Counted from the first letter of the stretch, positions 44,149-54,987 are shown. The stretch: 64,000 bases of DNA from Paracyclopina nana (GCA_019096065.1 JAGUCH010000001.1:9610001-9674000); one strand, 5' to 3'. The notes: generated by a model not told the origin, from the letters alone. Numbers and translations: made by a program.

Positions 44149-46635
44149 CTATGTTATTGCTGCGCTGGGTTCGCTGCTGTCTAAAAAACTGTTTCGTTCA
44201 AGCAGCGTGGCTAGCGTGGTCTCAATTTTGTCAAGCTTCTTTTCGAGGTTTTTATTCATTGACTCTTTTTGCCGATTGTCAAAGTGCTTGTGCATGATGT
44301 TATGATGTGGGCCATTGCAAATTTTGCATTTTGGGGCCTTGCAAGTATTTCGCCTGTGTTTTGATGTGAGGCAGCGCATGCAGACGCCTTTTTCAATGCA
44401 CTTTTCGTACTTGTCTTTGGCTGCCAATTTGTAGAAGACTCTGCACTTTGGCAGCGTGTGGTTGTCTTTATTACAAACGGGGCAGTTTGACAAGGTTTCA
44501 TCTCGTGTAGCAGTAGCTAAGCAAGTCTCTGAAAAGTCAGACGAATAGTCAGATTCGACTTCAGTGTCTGAGTCAGAGTTGACTAGCAAAGTTGGTTCTG
44601 CTTTCTTTTTTGGTTTAGCTCCCGTGGGAGCGTCAGTTTTCAAAGTTTTCTCATAAGCATTTAGTCTGTTTAGTGACATGTGCCATTCCATGAATTGTAA
44701 GACTGACGTTATGCTTTTTTCCAGGTCCTTGGACTCAATGTAAGTCTCATATGCCATTTTCGATGATTCTTTCCATTGGATTCCGAAAAAGATGGACTCG
44801 ATGCCAAGTTCCGGATTGCATTTGCGCCTGATGCCCTCATCTCTATAGTGTTTTCGTAGATCATAGATGACATCCTTGTACTCAATCAGCAAGTCTTTAT
44901 TCGTGTGATCGAGTGGGCGAAGTCCGGACAGTTTATTTAACAGATAGCCTTTTCTGCCTTTTTGGTCAGCGAATAAAATATCGAGACGTTCCAAAGCATT
45001 GGCCAAGTTTTCCAGATTGAGAGGTCTGCAGTCTTTGACCTCAGTCAAAGCTTCACCTTCAACGCTGTCCCCCAGTATCATGAGTTTGTTTGCTGGGGAG
45101 ATCGTGGTATTTTTGATGACTTTCAAGAAGAACCTGTCTTTGAAGTCCTGATAGTCACCCATGTTTCCGGAGAACTTAAGTTTGAAGCTGTCCGTGTCCT
45201 TGGGCAGTTTTTCTCTCTTTGGAACGAAAATTTGGCTCATTTTGAAAGCTCTTTTGTAAATGTCAGACCATTCTGTGATTGGGTCTTTTTCAGTTTTTCT
45301 AAGGAAGGCATTACGTTCCGTTTTGACAGTTATGAACTCCTCATCCTCTTCATCTAGAGGTGAAGGTGATCGATGTCTGGAACTTCTTCCTCGATACGAG
45401 TTTTCGGGCCTGGCATTGTTATTGCCACTGCAGTTGTCATTGCCATTGCCATTGCCTTGAGCATTAGCGTTGGCATTCTGATTTGGTCCTTTTATATTGG
45501 ACACTGGCCAGTTTTCATTTTTCGGCTGGTTTGGGGTTAGCTCTAGCTTTGGAGCTTTCAAGTTTTGTCGATGTATTGTGAGTTCCAGGTCCTCAAAAGC
45601 TCTTTTTTCGAAACTTTTCATGTCCTTTTCGTCTGGAATGGATACTACTTGTTCGTTTTGAACTTGTTTCGGAGGAGCAGGTGTAGATGTTGGAACTTGT
45701 GATTTTTGAGCGGGTGTAGTAGCAGGAACTTGAGGTTTGGGTTGAGGTAATTTCAAGGTCCTCAACAAAGCTCCTGAGCTGCTGCGGTGGCGGGTGATAT
45801 GCCCTTGGAATGAACCGATTTGACGTTTGTCCAGTTTTGCTAGCTTGAAAGCATCCTTTGCTTCTTGAGCTTTTAATGCAATTTTCGATTCCAATTCATC
45901 CAGTACTTGTTTTCGTTCCTGGTACAAGTCCGGATTCGGGTCATTGCCATAGGTTTCGATCTTGTTTTTCAAGTCAACGATGAAGCACTTTAGCTGCTTG
46001 TACAGCTCATTTGCTTTTGCGTTTTCTGGAACAGATAGATCAAAAGGCCTGTTTTCGTCTTCAGTTTCAGGTGAGTCTTTGCTGGCTTGCAGCGATTCCT
46101 CTTTTTCATTGTCATCACGGAGAGCTTCACGTTTTTCAAGCATTTCCTCAATAGTTTTGTTCCCCATGTCTTGCAATTTTGACAGGCTAATGTCTTTCCA
46201 GTTACAGACGTAAGAGGACTCTGCTAATGAGACTTGTGACTCGTCCGGATGAAGTTTTTCATACTCGGCTTGGTAGACCTTGAACTTTGCAATCCAAGCT
46301 CTCCTTCGAATCATCAGTTTTTGCAGCTCCTTGTCCAATTCAATAGCTTTTGAGTCTCTCATTTCGCCATCCTCATAGTCTCCATATGGCATTTGGAAGA
46401 CAGCATTGATGCTATCTTGTAAGACTGTGAGTTTGGGTCTGAGAGTTTTCAATTCCTTTATTTTTGACTTCACATTCGCCTTCATAGTCTCAATTGGGAT
46501 TTGGTACCAGTCCTCGAAGACTTTGAACAGAGCCTGAAGCTCATTTTCAATGTCACTGATAGCCGAAGTCCAATTGGATCCGGATTCGTTTTCATCCGAT
46601 GAGTGCGAAGTGCTGTTCAAGACTTTTTCCGCCAT
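44149..46635 (-). CDS. BEL/Pao gag polyprotein
   Basis: 828 aa. The N-terminal half is charged and helical (many Lys/Glu). A Pro/Asn/Gly-rich linker with a homopolymeric Asn-Ala-Gly stretch follows (about residues 385-410). The capsid-like region has KLKFSGNMGDYQDFKDRFF, SPANKLMIL and GYLLNKLSGL, typical of DUF1759 gag of this group. Near the C-terminus are three zinc knuckles: CPVCNKDNHTLPKC and CMRCLTSKHRRNTC, both CX2CX4HX4C, and a third, CKICNGPHHNIMHKH, with His in place of the last Cys, as is common in Pao elements. The frame is intact throughout. Confidence 0.93.
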   Translation of the reverse strand: MAEKVLNSTSHSSDENESGSNWTSAISDIENELQALFKVFEDWYQIPIETMKANVKSKIKELKTLRPKLTVLQDSINAVFQMPYGDYEDGEMRDSKAIELDKELQKLMIRRRAWIAKFKVYQAEYEKLHPDESQVSLAESSYVCNWKDISLSKLQDMGNKTIEEMLEKREALRDDNEKEESLQASKDSPETEDENRPFDLSVPENAKANELYKQLKCFIVDLKNKIETYGNDPNPDLYQERKQVLDELESKIALKAQEAKDAFKLAKLDKRQIGSFQGHITRHRSSSGALLRTLKLPQPKPQVPATTPAQKSQVPTSTPAPPKQVQNEQVVSIPDEKDMKSFEKRAFEDLELTIHRQNLKAPKLELTPNQPKNENWPVSNIKGPNQNANANAQGNGNGNDNCSGNNNARPENSYRGRSSRHRSPSPLDEEDEEFITVKTERNAFLRKTEKDPITEWSDIYKRAFKMSQIFVPKREKLPKDTDSFKLKFSGNMGDYQDFKDRFFLKVIKNTTISPANKLMILGDSVEGEALTEVKDCRPLNLENLANALERLDILFADQKGRKGYLLNKLSGLRPLDHTNKDLLIEYKDVIYDLRKHYRDEGIRRKCNPELGIESIFFGIQWKESSKMAYETYIESKDLEKSITSVLQFMEWHMSLNRLNAYEKTLKTDAPTGAKPKKKAEPTLLVNSDSDTEVESDYSSDFSETCLATATRDETLSNCPVCNKDNHTLPKCRVFYKLAAKDKYEKCIEKGVCMRCLTSKHRRNTCKAPKCKICNGPHHNIMHKHFDNRQKESMNKNLEKKLDKIETTLATLLERNSFLDSSEPSAAIT

Positions 46636-46889
46636 TTTACTCGTGAGATAAGCAAGGTTTTATCACAAGCAAGGTTTTTATTTTCGTATGGACACGAATT
46701 AACTGTAGAGAGGAAGTTTTGAGTGACAAGTAGTCAATAGTTTTACAGATATATAGATAGAAGTTGACAATCCTTTGAGTTTAGAGGATTGTCTGGGTTG
46801 GGTTCACAGTAAAGAAAGTTTTCGAAGAGGTTGATAGAAAAGTTTTACAGGTTAGAAAAGGAAGTTTTCGAAGAAAAGATGACGATTTC

Positions 46890-47280
46890 GGAGCTCTGAT
46901 GCCTCGGGATTGTACGAATGCCGGGGGATTTCGCTCGTCTGATGGTCATATGCCAAATGGAAGCTCAGGTTTGATGATGCTTTCGAAGTTCTGATGCCTC
47001 GGGATTATGCGAATGCCGGGGGATTTCACTTGTCTGAGGATCACCTAAAGCTGGTTTTCCACGTGGTTTTTGATCCTTGGCTCACGGGATTTCGACGCCG
47101 CTTGTTTAGAGCGTGTTTTCTGATGCCGTTTGCGAGGATCGGTTCAATAGCTTTCGCCAAACACGGGATTTCAACGCCGCTTTTCAGCGTGTTTTCTGAT
47201 GCCGTGGTTGAGATCGCTGTTAGCTGAAGTAAACGGGATTTCCAACGCCGCTTTTGAAGCAGGGGTTTTCTGATGCCGTC
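46890..47280 (-). repeat. Degenerate repeats in the retrotransposon leader
   Basis: Two copies of a unit around TCTGATGCCTCGGGATT...CGAATGCCGGGGGATTTC (46896-46945 and 46990-47043). Three copies of CGGGATTTC-AACGCCGC...GTTTTCTGATGCCG (47082-47130, 47161-47205, 47232-47279). All lie between PBS and gag, where a packaging signal would be expected. Confidence 0.7.
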
Positions 47281-47352
47281 TAGTTTTCAGCCCCAAGAGC
47301 TACGGCATTCAATATTTCGAACCGGCGGTTAACAGGGCTTAGGCAAGTGCCT

Positions 47353-47369
47353 GGAAACGTTGGGCGCCA
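47353..47369 (-). other. Primer-binding site of the BEL/Pao element
   Basis: On the element strand TGGCGCCCAACGTTTCC begins immediately after the 5' LTR. It starts with the TGG complementary to tRNA CCA ends. The tRNA identity was not determined. Confidence 0.75.
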
Positions 47370-47604
47370 TGTGCGCAGTGTCGCTGCAAGAATACTAAGT
47401 CCTTGAGAGAACTGCGGATGACTGTGAAATAGTTTTCTACGTGTTTAATGAAACTTACGAGTTTTCAATAAATAGACGTGATGATGATGAATGCTGGAAC
47501 GTAACTGACGAGTTCTATTTCAGTTTCAGCTGACTACGAGGGGAGGGAAATACAAATAAGAGCGGGAACATTTAAACATATACAATGCGAGGAGAAATCA
47601 AACA
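47370..47604 (-). repeat. 5' LTR of the BEL/Pao element
   Basis: 235 bp with TG...CA ends on the element strand. Appears identical to the 3' LTR. Confidence 0.95.
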
Positions 47605-47609
47605 CACAG

Positions 47610-48850
47610 TGACCCAAAAAAGTAGGATTAGCTCGATTACATTGCGCGCCCCACAATTGAGCTTCGTTGTTTTTTAGGAGTCCTGGGATCATCAGCAACA
47701 TCTTCATAACTGGTTGCTCATACATTGCTATTGCCCTTTGCAATGACGATGGAATGCAGAGTGTTTTACCAGAATTTTCACGTGATTCCAAAGAAAATCT
47801 CCGTTGCTATGCGCGATTCATTTGTTTTGGGAGAAGCCGCATTTCTATTTGGGGTGAGTACACAACTTGATGAACTTGAAGCTGCTGATTTTGCCAAGGC
47901 AAGATGCTCCTAACAATAATTTTTCTCATTTCCAATATCAAGTGGCCAGCTCATTATTTCTAAATTACCTGAAAGACCGTCAACACGATAGCCAAGTGCG
48001 AACTAAGTAGGAGACGATCATTCATTCCAATTATCGGTAGATCCCCAATTTGATGAATGTTGGGGCTCCGTACAAACACTTAGCCATTTCCATCAACACT
48101 TTCAAAGGATTATTGGCCTATGGCTCAAGGTTGTTTAAACGGCCTTGCCTTTGTCTCCAAAAGCTGGTCTTAGCGCGAAGAATTACATATTTTTCGAGCT
48201 TGTTTGCCTAAGCGAGCGGCTGTTGCTGGGCAAAATAATAGCCTCAAATTACCTTTTTCGGCTGTACTAGGGGCAAAACAGCCGAGAGCAATTGCGCGGA
48301 AGCAGCCGTGAATGCTGGAAGTTGTAGCTTGCCGTCCGAATCATTGCTAATTTGTTTGATCGGAAGAAAAGATTCGAATTTGGCGCGTTTGAAGTTGATG
48401 TGCGTGCATCGGCTCAAATGTATGAGCTAGCGCATGCATGCGTTGTGGGAGGCGCAGAGAGGAGAGGAATGTGCGCATGGTGGGCCCGGTTTTCTCTTGG
48501 CATACTTTGTATGAGGCAGCATGGCATTCGCGCACTCCGCTCGTCTTCTCATCTCCTGATAGTCGGGCATACTTGGAGAGGCATTCAAGCCGACGCATTG
48601 CAACCGAGCACACACACCCGCATTCCTCGACGTTACTAGCCGACCAAATGCTGCGCTGCAACCTCCTGCCGAATGCCAATGTTCTCTTATAGCATCTCCC
48701 GAAACATTTGACGCAAAATGGTGGCAAAAGCACATCTCCAATGTCACAATTTTTCCATGGCGCTGGTGATGGCAAGCTGAGCTTTCTTTTTCCATGGAAG
48801 TTTTCGCGCTTGATCAATATAAAAACCCTAAGTCAAAAACCTCAGCGAAG
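47610..48850. other. Intergenic region between the retrotransposon and DRC5
   Basis: Overlapping ORFs on both strands around 48350-48820 have no family motif or splice support. A TATAAAAA sequence at about 48819-48826 lies 25-32 nt before the DRC5 ATG and could be its TATA box, giving an almost leaderless mRNA. Confidence 0.4.
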
Positions 48851-50801
48851 ATGCATCTGCTTGAAAATGTGGCTCCCGAGGTGTACAGAGCATATTTCCC
48901 ACGCAGCGTATCCGACAACGATTCAGTCAGCCTCTCTGCCATTGATGCCGGCTGCGACCACAATTACAAGAAGTGGCCTCCACCGTACAACTCGGAGTTT
49001 TTCCCACCCCACCCGCATATTTGCGCCGAGGATCCAGACTGGGACAGAGATGGAAATGCGCCACCGAGGTTGGCAGCCAGATGCATCCAAACCTTGGCAA
49101 GATTTTTCAGCTTGAAGCCAAAGCTTGGTTGCGCACTTACTGGAGGAGACAGAGCGAAATTCATAAGTAGAACTTCAGTAATGTGGACTAATAAATAGAT
49201 GCACGTCACTCTTTTAGACTTGCTGTCCACCAAGGAGCCCATTTTGCTGACAGCTGAAAAAATTCCCGACGAGCTCTACTGGCAGAGGTGCTGCAAGGAT
49301 TTGCTGAGCAACGCTGATGCATCCAGACACGGAGGCTCGCATAAAAGGCTCTTTCTGGAGAGGCATTTGCAAAAGAGCATAGAGAGGTTTGTGCCCCAAC
49401 AAACGGATTTGTTTGACATCAAGGACCTTTTGAATGTGATGGAGCCCTTTATCAAGAGGCTGGAAATAAGTGAATTGTTGCCTCCGACCCTGCTTCTGGT
49501 AATATGGAGCAACGCACAAAACGTGATGACTTTTCTATCTATGCCCCAACTCTTATAGTATCCAGGCAGAGAGGATGACAATTTGGAAGATGATGCGGAT
49601 CTCGACTTGTCTCAGGCTACGAATTCCCTGCAGGAGAACACGCTCATGACCGGAACTGCAGAAGGATCTTCCATCGGCATCTTGGGACCATCACTGCCAG
49701 CGGAGATCAACATGAAAACCCCTTCCAATCACTTCGACTTTGGCACCATTTTCCCTCAGCTTAGCAACCTGGAGGAATTCTACGTTAGCTATAGGGTAAT
49801 TCTGTTTTCGAAAACCACTCGCCCAAATTCATGTTTTCGCACAACAGGTGAAAAATTGTGGAACTGAATTCAGATGGAACATGTTTGGCATGACTGCAAA
49901 GGATGCAGACAATTTGGGAGCTGGACTGAAGATTTGCAAAAGGCTGAGAATCCTTCGGATTCACAATTCCAAGATGGACGATGACAAATTCTATGCTCTC
50001 TATGACGGGATCAAGAACCTCACCAACTTGGGTAGGAAACATGAAGAACATGGGCTAATTTTGAAATCTCAAGCGTTTTAAAAATCACTTTTAGAGAACC
50101 TTCAGCTCCAAAATAATCTCTTGACTGACGAAAGCTCGGAAAGCTTGGTGAAGCTTATTTCAGGACCGAGTTGCATTAAACACCTTGACCTTACTAATAA
50201 CAGGTTTCGAAGCTAAAAAATTTGCGACCATACTTAAACTGACTTTTAAAAAATAGGATGTCAGACAATGGAGCAAAACTATTGGCAACATTCCTGAATT
50301 CTCCGCAATCCAAGGGAAAACTTGAAGTCCTGAACTTGTCCCTAAACTCTCTAAAAGACAAAGGTGCAATCGCACTAGCAGATGTAACCTCGGTAACTAA
50401 AAAGCTATTCTATTACATTAACTGCTATGTTTAAGGCGATTGGAAATAATGGCACGCTGCACACCTTGGATATTTCGTCGAACTTTCTCACGCACGAATG
50501 CGGAGAAGCTCTGAAAAACATGATCATCAAGTCTCCTGGATTGAAGCAGCTAAATGTGGCCTGCAACCCTTTGAAAGCAGATGGCGGCCATTGTCTTTTG
50601 CATGGCGTGAGAAACTCTGGCAGGTTAATGAGAATTGATGTTAGGCTTACAGATTGTGGCAGAGATGTGGATTTGGCCATTCAACAGGCAATCAAAAATA
50701 ATAGATTCGCCAAAAGAGGTCCAACGCTGAGCTCTTCTTCAAGAAGCTCTTCGCCATCGCAAACATCCGGACCATCAAGGAAATTTGCTTACCCTAAGTA
50801 A
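48851..50801 (+). CDS. TCTE1: DRC5 / TCTE1, leucine-rich-repeat subunit of the nexin-dynein regulatory complex
   Basis: Axonemal protein of motile cilia and sperm flagella, 542 aa. Seven exons join in phase: 48851-49166, 49218-49498, 49559-49795, 49848-50031, 50095-50203, 50257-50392 and 50436-50801. Introns are 43-65 nt. The N-terminal half has ISEL/LLPPTLL and FDFGTIFPQLSNLEEFYVSYR, then the family block CGTEFRWNMFGMTAKDADNLGAGLK. Five or more leucine-rich repeats follow (LRILRIHNSKMDDD, ENLQLQNNLLTDESS, IKHLDLTNNRMSDNG, LEVLNLSLNSLKDKGA, LHTLDISSNFLTHECG, LKQLNVACNPLKADGG). The C-terminal MRIDVRLTDCGRDVDLAIQQAIKNNR matches the end of DRC5. The start ATG is the first after a TATA-like sequence; an in-frame ATG at 48794 is possible. 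Exon 1/2 joining rests on phase. Confidence 0.88.
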
Positions 50802-52039
50802 TCACAATTTGGATTTTTTCAACTGTTCAACAATGCCATGAGCAATAAAGTTTTCAATATCTTGGCCAGAATAGCCAAGTTCCAACAAGATTTCCGTTGA
50901 GTTGGCCCCCATGTCGGGCTCGGGATTGGACACGTTGGCAATGGCAGGAGTTCGGCTTAGTCTTGGAGCTGGAACCTGGAGTGTTTAGAAAACAGGTCTC
51001 AATCAGAGTGTAGTAGAGATAGTTTCATGGCTTACGGGTGCTTTGCAATCCCCCGCAAAGGTGGAAATAAAAGACTCCTTATTGTGCGGATGATCCGGAG
51101 CTTCATCTAGCTCCAGGACGGGCGTGACACAAGCATCAGAGAGGTCGAAAATGTCGGTCCAATCCCTCCTGGTTTTGGTCATGAAGATCTCCTTGAGCTT
51201 GGCTTTTTCTTCATCTGAATCCAGAACTTGAGGCAAGTCCATTCCCAATTTGGCCATGAATTCGGCATAGAATTGCGGCTCAATAGCTCCCACTGCCATG
51301 AACTTGCCGTCCTTGGTCTCGTAGCACTCATAAAAGTGAGCCCCGGTATCTAGAGTGTTCCTACCTCTGGACTGGCCCCAGACCAGGGGCATCTTCTGGG
51401 ATAGGTAAATCCAGGAACCAACATAGGCAGCACCTTCCACCATGTTGGCATCAATAACTTGGCCTTTGCCTGAGTTGGACCTTTCAACCAGGGCCGCCAT
51501 TATGCCCATGGCGCAAGTGAGTCCACCTCCGGCAAAATCAGCTAGCAAGTTGACTGGACTCACGGGGGGCTCATGCTTTCGGCCAAGCCTCGATAGAATA
51601 CCCGACATGGCTAGATAGTTGATGTCGTGGCCAGCCATTTTGTGGTAGGGTCCCGTCTGGCCGAACCCAGTCAGCCTTGCGTAGATCAACCTGGGATTCT
51701 CCGAGGTCAACAGGTCAGGGCCCAGGCCCAGTTTCTCCATGACGCCTAGTCAATGATGATCATACTGCCGCCTTTCAAGAAGCCTTTTTTACCTGGCCTG
51801 AAGGGCTCGATTAGGACGTCTGAATTGAGGCACAGCCTCTTGAGCACCTGGGCGCCTTCCGGGTCCTTGATGTTCAAGGCCAGCGATCTTTTGCCCCTGG
51901 CAGTGACGTCGTAGTTGAGCCCCGCTCCAACCCTGTCCACCCTGATGACAGAAGCGCCAAAATCTGCCAGGACCATGCCGCAAAAGGGCGAAGGGGCAAG
52001 GCCTGCCAATTCCACCACTTTTACTCCCCTGAGGGCCAT
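50802..52039 (-). CDS. AMACR: Alpha-methylacyl-CoA racemase (AMACR)
   Basis: Class III CoA-transferase-fold racemase that interconverts (R)- and (S)-2-methylacyl-CoA, needed for peroxisomal branched-chain fatty acid oxidation. Exons 52039-51793, 51745-51036 and 50975-50802 join in phase; 376 aa, close to the 382 aa of mammalian AMACR. Motifs: [40 protein letters not shown], the catalytic His/Asp pair in AGHDINYLA and [45 protein letters not shown]. The C-terminus is KKSKL, a canonical peroxisomal PTS1. The stop (50802-50804) directly abuts the stop of DRC5 on the other strand. Confidence 0.95.
50844..50849 (+). promoter_or_regulatory. Polyadenylation signal AATAAA of DRC5, inside the AMACR coding sequence
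   Basis: AATAAA 43 nt after the DRC5 stop, antisense to the last AMACR exon. Confidence 0.6.
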
Positions 52040-52041
52040 CG

Positions 52042-52855
52042 CAACAAGACGATAGCAGACAGATAAAAGTTGTTGACATTTCTAGCTTCTCCTTTTGGCC
52101 GTTAGATGTCGGCACGGTGGCGCAATTGACTGAATTCAGCATGCATGATCAGGCTTGAGTTGCTTACGTATATTATGATGAACGGGCCAAGCTTTGGATG
52201 GTGATTGTGCTGAGTAAAATGTGTGCACATATGCTCCCCTTCGCAAGATTTTTTAAAACCAGCTACACAACTACAGAGAGTGAATGGGACGATTTTAATC
52301 ATGAATTTCTATTTCTCATCGATTTCGATGCTTGATGTGCATGCAAGGGCCTGTCAAACTCGTAGCATTTTACGTAACTCATATACGTAGTAGGTCTCTT
52401 ACTTCGTGGAACAAGTGGACTACGCCGACAGCGGCCGGGCGCATACCACTGAGACTTCTGCTGAGCGACCTTGGCCGGCGCGTACCGGCTGACCGGGCCC
52501 GCCAGCGGAATATCTGGAAGCACTCCAGCCCATTCGTTTCGCCGTTCCCTTTGTTCCAAATGGTGAACATGCAAACGAAATCAGATGGAACCTTTAGAAA
52601 TGCCTGCTCAAGGATTTTTACGCGAGTTTTGACATGATGAGAGCCCAAAAAGCTTGATTATCGATTTCGAGCTTGGCCGTTTTCGCGGGTGACTGTCTGG
52701 TAGCGCTGACTGGTCGGAGAGAGAGTGTTTGCAGCAGCAGCAGCCTAATTTGAGTTTGAGCTAGTAGACGACGACAAAGCAGGTCCGGGTGCTGCTACAA
52801 GTCTGTTGACATCATCCCATCTGCTTGAATCTAACCAGTCTCACAGCTCGTTTCA
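52042..52855. other. Divergent region between AMACR and the FNDC3-like gene
   Basis: No supported coding ORF. It is GC-richer around 52420-52520. CAG repeats lie near 52730-52745, probably in the 5' UTR of the plus-strand gene. Confidence 0.45.
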
Positions 52856-53857
52856 ATGGTGACAACTGAAAGCAGCAGCAGCCAGGAGAAGAGCAAGTGC
52901 GAAGAAAAGTCAGCCGCGAACGCTGCTGAGCCTGCCAACAAGGAGAACAATGAAGTGAAAAACACGAAAATGCAGTTGCCGACCTCGTCATCTTCGGCTG
53001 CAATTGCTTCCTCGGCTTCTGTGGTGGTGGTCACCTCACCGACGGCTCAGGCTCCCTCGGGTAACTCTTTTTTTTTCTTTTGCATTGGCTGGCTCAAGCT
53101 GTTGCACAATCCTCATCCTCTCTTATAACCCAATTGCAATGCCACTGATCCTAACATGTGATTACATTGACTTGGAAAAAAAATATCTTCAAATATCTTT
53201 CTAAAATACTTTCTTGCCCCTTGTCTGAACTTTTGAAAGGGAGCCTTAATCGTACGTGTTGGCATTTGAAGTAATCCCTCATTCGGTGCGGCTTTTCAGG
53301 ACAAGGAACCACCAACAATTGCGGATTCAGCAGGGCTCGGCCGAATCGACCCTCCTCGGGGAAGGGTGGCCCCACCCCCTCGAGCTCCTCTCTCCCCCCT
53401 TCAGCAGTGTCTGCCGCGCCCTACATCCCGCCCGCGTATCAGCAAAACGCAGAACATTTTATGGTTCATCAGCACCAACATCACATTGCCTACTATGAGT
53501 CCCCGCCTCCTCCTATGGGACATCCCCCGCCCCCCTGGATATCAGCCACGCCCTACTTTTTCGATCAAAGTGGGGGGGCTGCAGTTCCACCGGGAGGCGC
53601 GCCACCTTTTGTGCACCACATGTGCACCATGCCCCCGCCCCATTTGGTGCCCACGTCGGGCGGCATGAAAAATGGGGGCGGAAGAGCCACGCCCTCGCCC
53701 TCAAACGTGGCGTCGCCCCCTGCGAGTACCGGCAATTCTGTTGTGGGCAACAGTAGTGAAGTGCAACATCAGCAGTACGAGGTTGAGTACCACCTTGTGA
53801 GACAGGGTGAGGTTGTCAGCCTCCAACTCGGAGATGGCAGAGTCGAAATTATACCAG
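52856..53857 (+). CDS. Probable FNDC3-like protein, first two coding exons only
   Basis: Exons 52856-53060 and 53300-53857 join in phase, about 254 codons, ending at a donor (CCAG/gtaagc). The N-terminus is Ser/Glu/Lys-rich, then Pro-rich with YIPPAYQQ, HFMVHQHQHHIAYYE and long Pro runs. The second exon ends with EVEYHLVRQGEVVSLQLGDGRVEIIPG. This resembles the 'vNPGe-xx-l-DG-xx-I-GPA' segment in front of the fibronectin type III repeats of FNDC3 proteins, ER/Golgi membrane-anchored in animals. No FN3 domain is present in the window, so the assignment rests on this short segment and the Pro-rich N-terminus. The rest of the gene should lie to the right of the window, past an intron of more than 10 kb. 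Confidence 0.45.
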
Positions 53858-54960
53858 GTAAGCCTATAAATGTGATTGCGCGTAAGCTTAGCTGGAGACT
53901 GTGACGTCATCGTATTGTATTTCTCATGAGCTTTCAAGCTGCCTACAGTAATTGGATGAGCCATATAATTAGCCTGTTTTCGCCAGAGTTATCATCTTTT
54001 ATTTATCCTCAGAATATTGAAGGAGACGTCATTATAGGCATTATTTCTTTTAAGGAAAATGTCTTCATCATATTTGATAAGGCATTGACGTAGATAGATA
54101 GCATCGAGGTCATGCTTTTTTGCATCCTCAAACTGGAATCTAATTTTGGGGCAAAATTGGTGACCTCAAATCTTGCTGGGGACGGCAAGTTATCCCCTAA
54201 TCTTTTCTATTGATGCGTTTTGCCATGCGGACGTTGCCAAAGCCATTTTTTGTCTCTTGACTTTGTGATATGACGACTTGGTCAAATTGATTTATATTGA
54301 TTACTGCTGGTATGAGCTGCATAATTGCTCAAAACATCTCGTAGATTTATTCCATTCAAATTACTCATTGCCCAAGAAGATCATTCGTGCATGGAATGAT
54401 GACAACAGCTTAGAAACTGGTTCGGCAAGTGGCGTAGATGTCAACAACCTCTCCCCTACGCTTACAAATCTTCCCATATTAGCAGTAGCACTAATGTGGG
54501 CGCGCACTGTGAGGAAAACGTCTTGTCAAACACATGAATACCATTAAAAGTAGTTGTTAAAATGAAGTCTCATCTCGGTTCAGCCTAACTAAGATTTTCC
54601 GCCATGATTTAAGCTCAGTTCTTGGGAGCTGAGGAATTAAAATAGTTGTCAGTTAGCAAATGAAGTCAGCCACATGAAATATGCCAAGCGTTTGGTAAAT
54701 GCATCTCAACTTTCAGCAGAGAATAAATTGTTTTTAAGTCATCTAGGTTGAAAGCATTTACCATTTTTTTCGTCCTCCTGCTTTGATCATCAATTCTTAG
54801 TGTTGATGTATTTTTAAGACCCAACTCAAAATAGAATTGGCAAAAAATGGCCTCATTGAGCTGCTATCTCTCAGCAACTCAAGTAAAGCCGTACATTATT
54901 GGAGTAAAATTGTCGTTTTTGCGATGGTCGTGAAGTATTAAATGTTGCTCTAACCATGTC

Positions 54961-54987
54961 CTTGCTTTCTTTTTTCTAGGTAAGTGA
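54961..54987 (+). promoter_or_regulatory. Candidate recursive (ratchet) splice site
   Basis: A long pyrimidine tract (cttgctttcttttttct) is followed by AG directly joined to GTAAGTGAG. The AG/GT junction is at 54979/54980. A 3' splice site immediately followed by a consensus 5' splice site is the hallmark of recursive splicing in long fly introns. It lies 1.1 kb into an intron of more than 10 kb. Confidence 0.5.

Larger units (their letters stand above)
37138..47604 (-). mobile_element. BEL/Pao LTR retrotransposon (10.5 kb, rearranged, integrase-deficient)
   Basis: A complete element on the minus strand bounded by two 235-bp LTRs and flanked by a 5-bp target duplication, CACAG (37133-37137 and 47605-47609), as expected for BEL/Pao. 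Transcription order: 5' LTR (47604-47370), PBS, repeat-bearing leader, gag, pol, an extra ORF, 3' LTR (37372-37138). The pol order protease-RT-RNase H-integrase and the three gag zinc knuckles are of the Pao type. The two LTRs look identical base for base, so the insertion is young. Three departures from the usual plan: a tandem RT-RNase H duplication, an integrase that stops inside its zinc-binding domain, and a 482-aa ORF of unknown origin in place of the rest of the integrase. It would need integrase from a relative to move. Confidence 0.93.

Noticed and set aside
48347-48817. 156-aa minus-strand ORF and opposing ORFs
   Set aside because: Mutually overlapping frames in a GC-richer patch just upstream of DRC5; no motif.
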